From: Saccharibacillus qingshengii
GTDB taxonomy: Bacteria; Bacillota; Bacilli; Paenibacillales; Paenibacillaceae
Length of the DNA: 64,000 bases
Assembly: GCF_013185195.1 (NCBI RefSeq)
Contig: NZ_JAAZWC010000001.1
Span: 1 to 64,000, forward strand
Direction of reading: 5' to 3'
Translations under genes and position numbers: made by a program
The notes under the pieces: model-generated
Databases searched by the model: none
The model's input: the letters and a program-made list of their open reading frames with translations, nothing else
What the model was told of the DNA's origin: nothing
Shown: one piece after another, positions 63,230-64,000 of the stretch
How the letters are laid out: each line of letters begins with the position of its first letter
How positions within the stretch are numbered: position 1 is the first letter of the stretch

Positions 63230-63952
63230 ATGAACAAGAAAATTTCGGCTACATTCGAGCATGAAGAAGAAGCGGTTCGGGCTATCCATGAACTGACGGA
63301 AGCCGGATTCGACCGGGAAAATATTTCGGTGGTAGCCAAACATACCAGAGAATCGGAAGAAATCCGGCAAGAAACCGGGACCAAAGCACCGGAAGGGATG
63401 ACCACTGGCGTCTTGGCAGGAGGAGCGCTTGGCGGAGCGGCCGGAATCCTTGCAAGTTTGGGGGCGCTGGCGATTCCGGGAATCGGGCCGCTGCTTGCAG
63501 CCGGGCCGATCGCCGCGGCACTGGCGGGAGCCACGCTTGGAGCGGGAGTCGGCGGATTGGCAGGCGGATTTATCGGTCTGGGCATTCCCGAGAAAGAAGC
63601 CGAATATTACGACGAGCGTGTTCAGGCAGGCGAAGTACTGGTTATGATCGATGAAGACGAAGCGATGCGAAGCCGGATTTACGAAGTGTTCCGGCGCAGC
63701 GGAGCGACCAATACGTCTTATTTCGACGAAGACGGCACCTCGACTACTTCCGGCATGATGCCGGTAGACGAACGGGTACCGCCTGCCGGAGTTCAAGATG
63801 CGCAGCGAATCGCCTCGGCGAAGGAACCATCGGCGCATACCGTGTACGACCGCGAAGACGATATCGATCTGTGCGATACGACCGACCCGACAAGGCAGGC
63901 TTCCAACCTGATTATCGGCCGCAGCGATCGTCCCTATACGGAAGACAAATAA
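63230..63952 (+). CDS. YflT/general stress protein 17M-like protein
   Basis: A 240-aa protein with the YflT (GSP17M) fold at the start (ISATFEHEEEAVRAIHELTEAGF), a central glycine/alanine-rich hydrophobic stretch (about 60-125) like those of inner-membrane or stress proteins, and a short C-terminal acidic tail. Bacillus relatives are sigma-B-dependent; no promoter of that type could be identified by eye. ATG 63230 is favoured over ATG 63224 because GGGGAGG is too close to the latter. It ends 48 bp before the window edge. Confidence 0.8.
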   Translation: MNKKISATFEHEEEAVRAIHELTEAGFDRENISVVAKHTRESEEIRQETGTKAPEGMTTGVLAGGALGGAAGILASLGALAIPGIGPLLAAGPIAAALAGATLGAGVGGLAGGFIGLGIPEKEAEYYDERVQAGEVLVMIDEDEAMRSRIYEVFRRSGATNTSYFDEDGTSTTSGMMPVDERVPPAGVQDAQRIASAKEPSAHTVYDREDDIDLCDTTDPTRQASNLIIGRSDRPYTEDK

Positions 63953-64000
63953 GTCTTCCGCCGCTGCAAATCCGCATATCGGACATACCAAAAGACCGGA

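Overview
The window looks like a chromosome segment of a Gram-positive, moderately GC-rich member of the Paenibacillaceae (Paenibacillus/Saccharibacillus-like). The grounds are strong AGGAGG-type ribosome binding sites, frequent TTG/GTG starts, a BlaI/BlaR1-type pair, lipoteichoic-acid synthase, a CysJ that aligns with the Bacillus form, and several YesM/YesN two-component systems beside carbohydrate ABC importers and glycoside hydrolases. No rRNA, tRNA, CRISPR array, prophage or transposase gene was recognised.

Layout. 0.1-4.5 kb: a VOC-fold protein and the assimilatory sulfite reductase pair cysJ-cysI. 4.9-7.7 kb: a BlaI-type repressor with a consensus operator and an M56-peptidase sensor with an unusual C-terminus. 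7.8-11.9 kb (minus strand): an amidohydrolase translationally coupled to a 1065-aa protein that fuses an acetyltransferase to a long beta-rich region. 12-20 kb: an HtrA-like protease, a CBS-domain protein, an EAL gene broken by one in-frame stop, a degenerate GGDEF gene, and an OmpR-type response regulator with its kinase. 20.6-22.6 kb: a LysR regulator divergent from a dapA-family gene.

22.8-52.8 kb is a large plant-polysaccharide region. A first block holds an intracellular GH43, an ABC importer (two permeases and a lipoprotein), a YesM/YesN pair, then GH31 and GH95. After an interlude (acyltransferase, GNAT, a deletion scar containing a truncated HxlR gene, an EamA exporter and its divergent LysR) come a GH35 beta-galactosidase and an AraC regulator. 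A second block has regulator-kinase-regulator, a second ABC importer and an intracellular GH10 xylanase. Together, alpha-xylosidase-type GH31, GH35 and GH95 enzymes would debranch fucosylated galactoxyloglucan oligosaccharides, while GH10/GH43 would process xylo-oligosaccharides. Neither importer has its own ATPase gene, so a shared MsmX-type ATPase elsewhere is expected. Several cre-like boxes suggest catabolite control.

52.9-56.7 kb is the pstSCAB phosphate uptake operon behind a PhoP-like box. 56.9-64 kb holds a FhuF-like iron-sulfur protein coupled to a phosphoesterase, a lipoteichoic-acid synthase, 3-methyladenine DNA glycosylase I, a 51-aa ORF, a PAS-GGDEF-EAL protein and a YflT-type stress protein.

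The most unusual feature is a small non-coding element present three times (4508-4699, 13420-13690 inverted, 20263-20454). It has perfect or near-perfect terminal inverted repeats, nested internal inverted repeats with a compensatory base-pair change between copies, and it lies each time between two terminator-like hairpins. In two of the three cases those hairpins are duplicates of each other. I do not recognise it as a described family.
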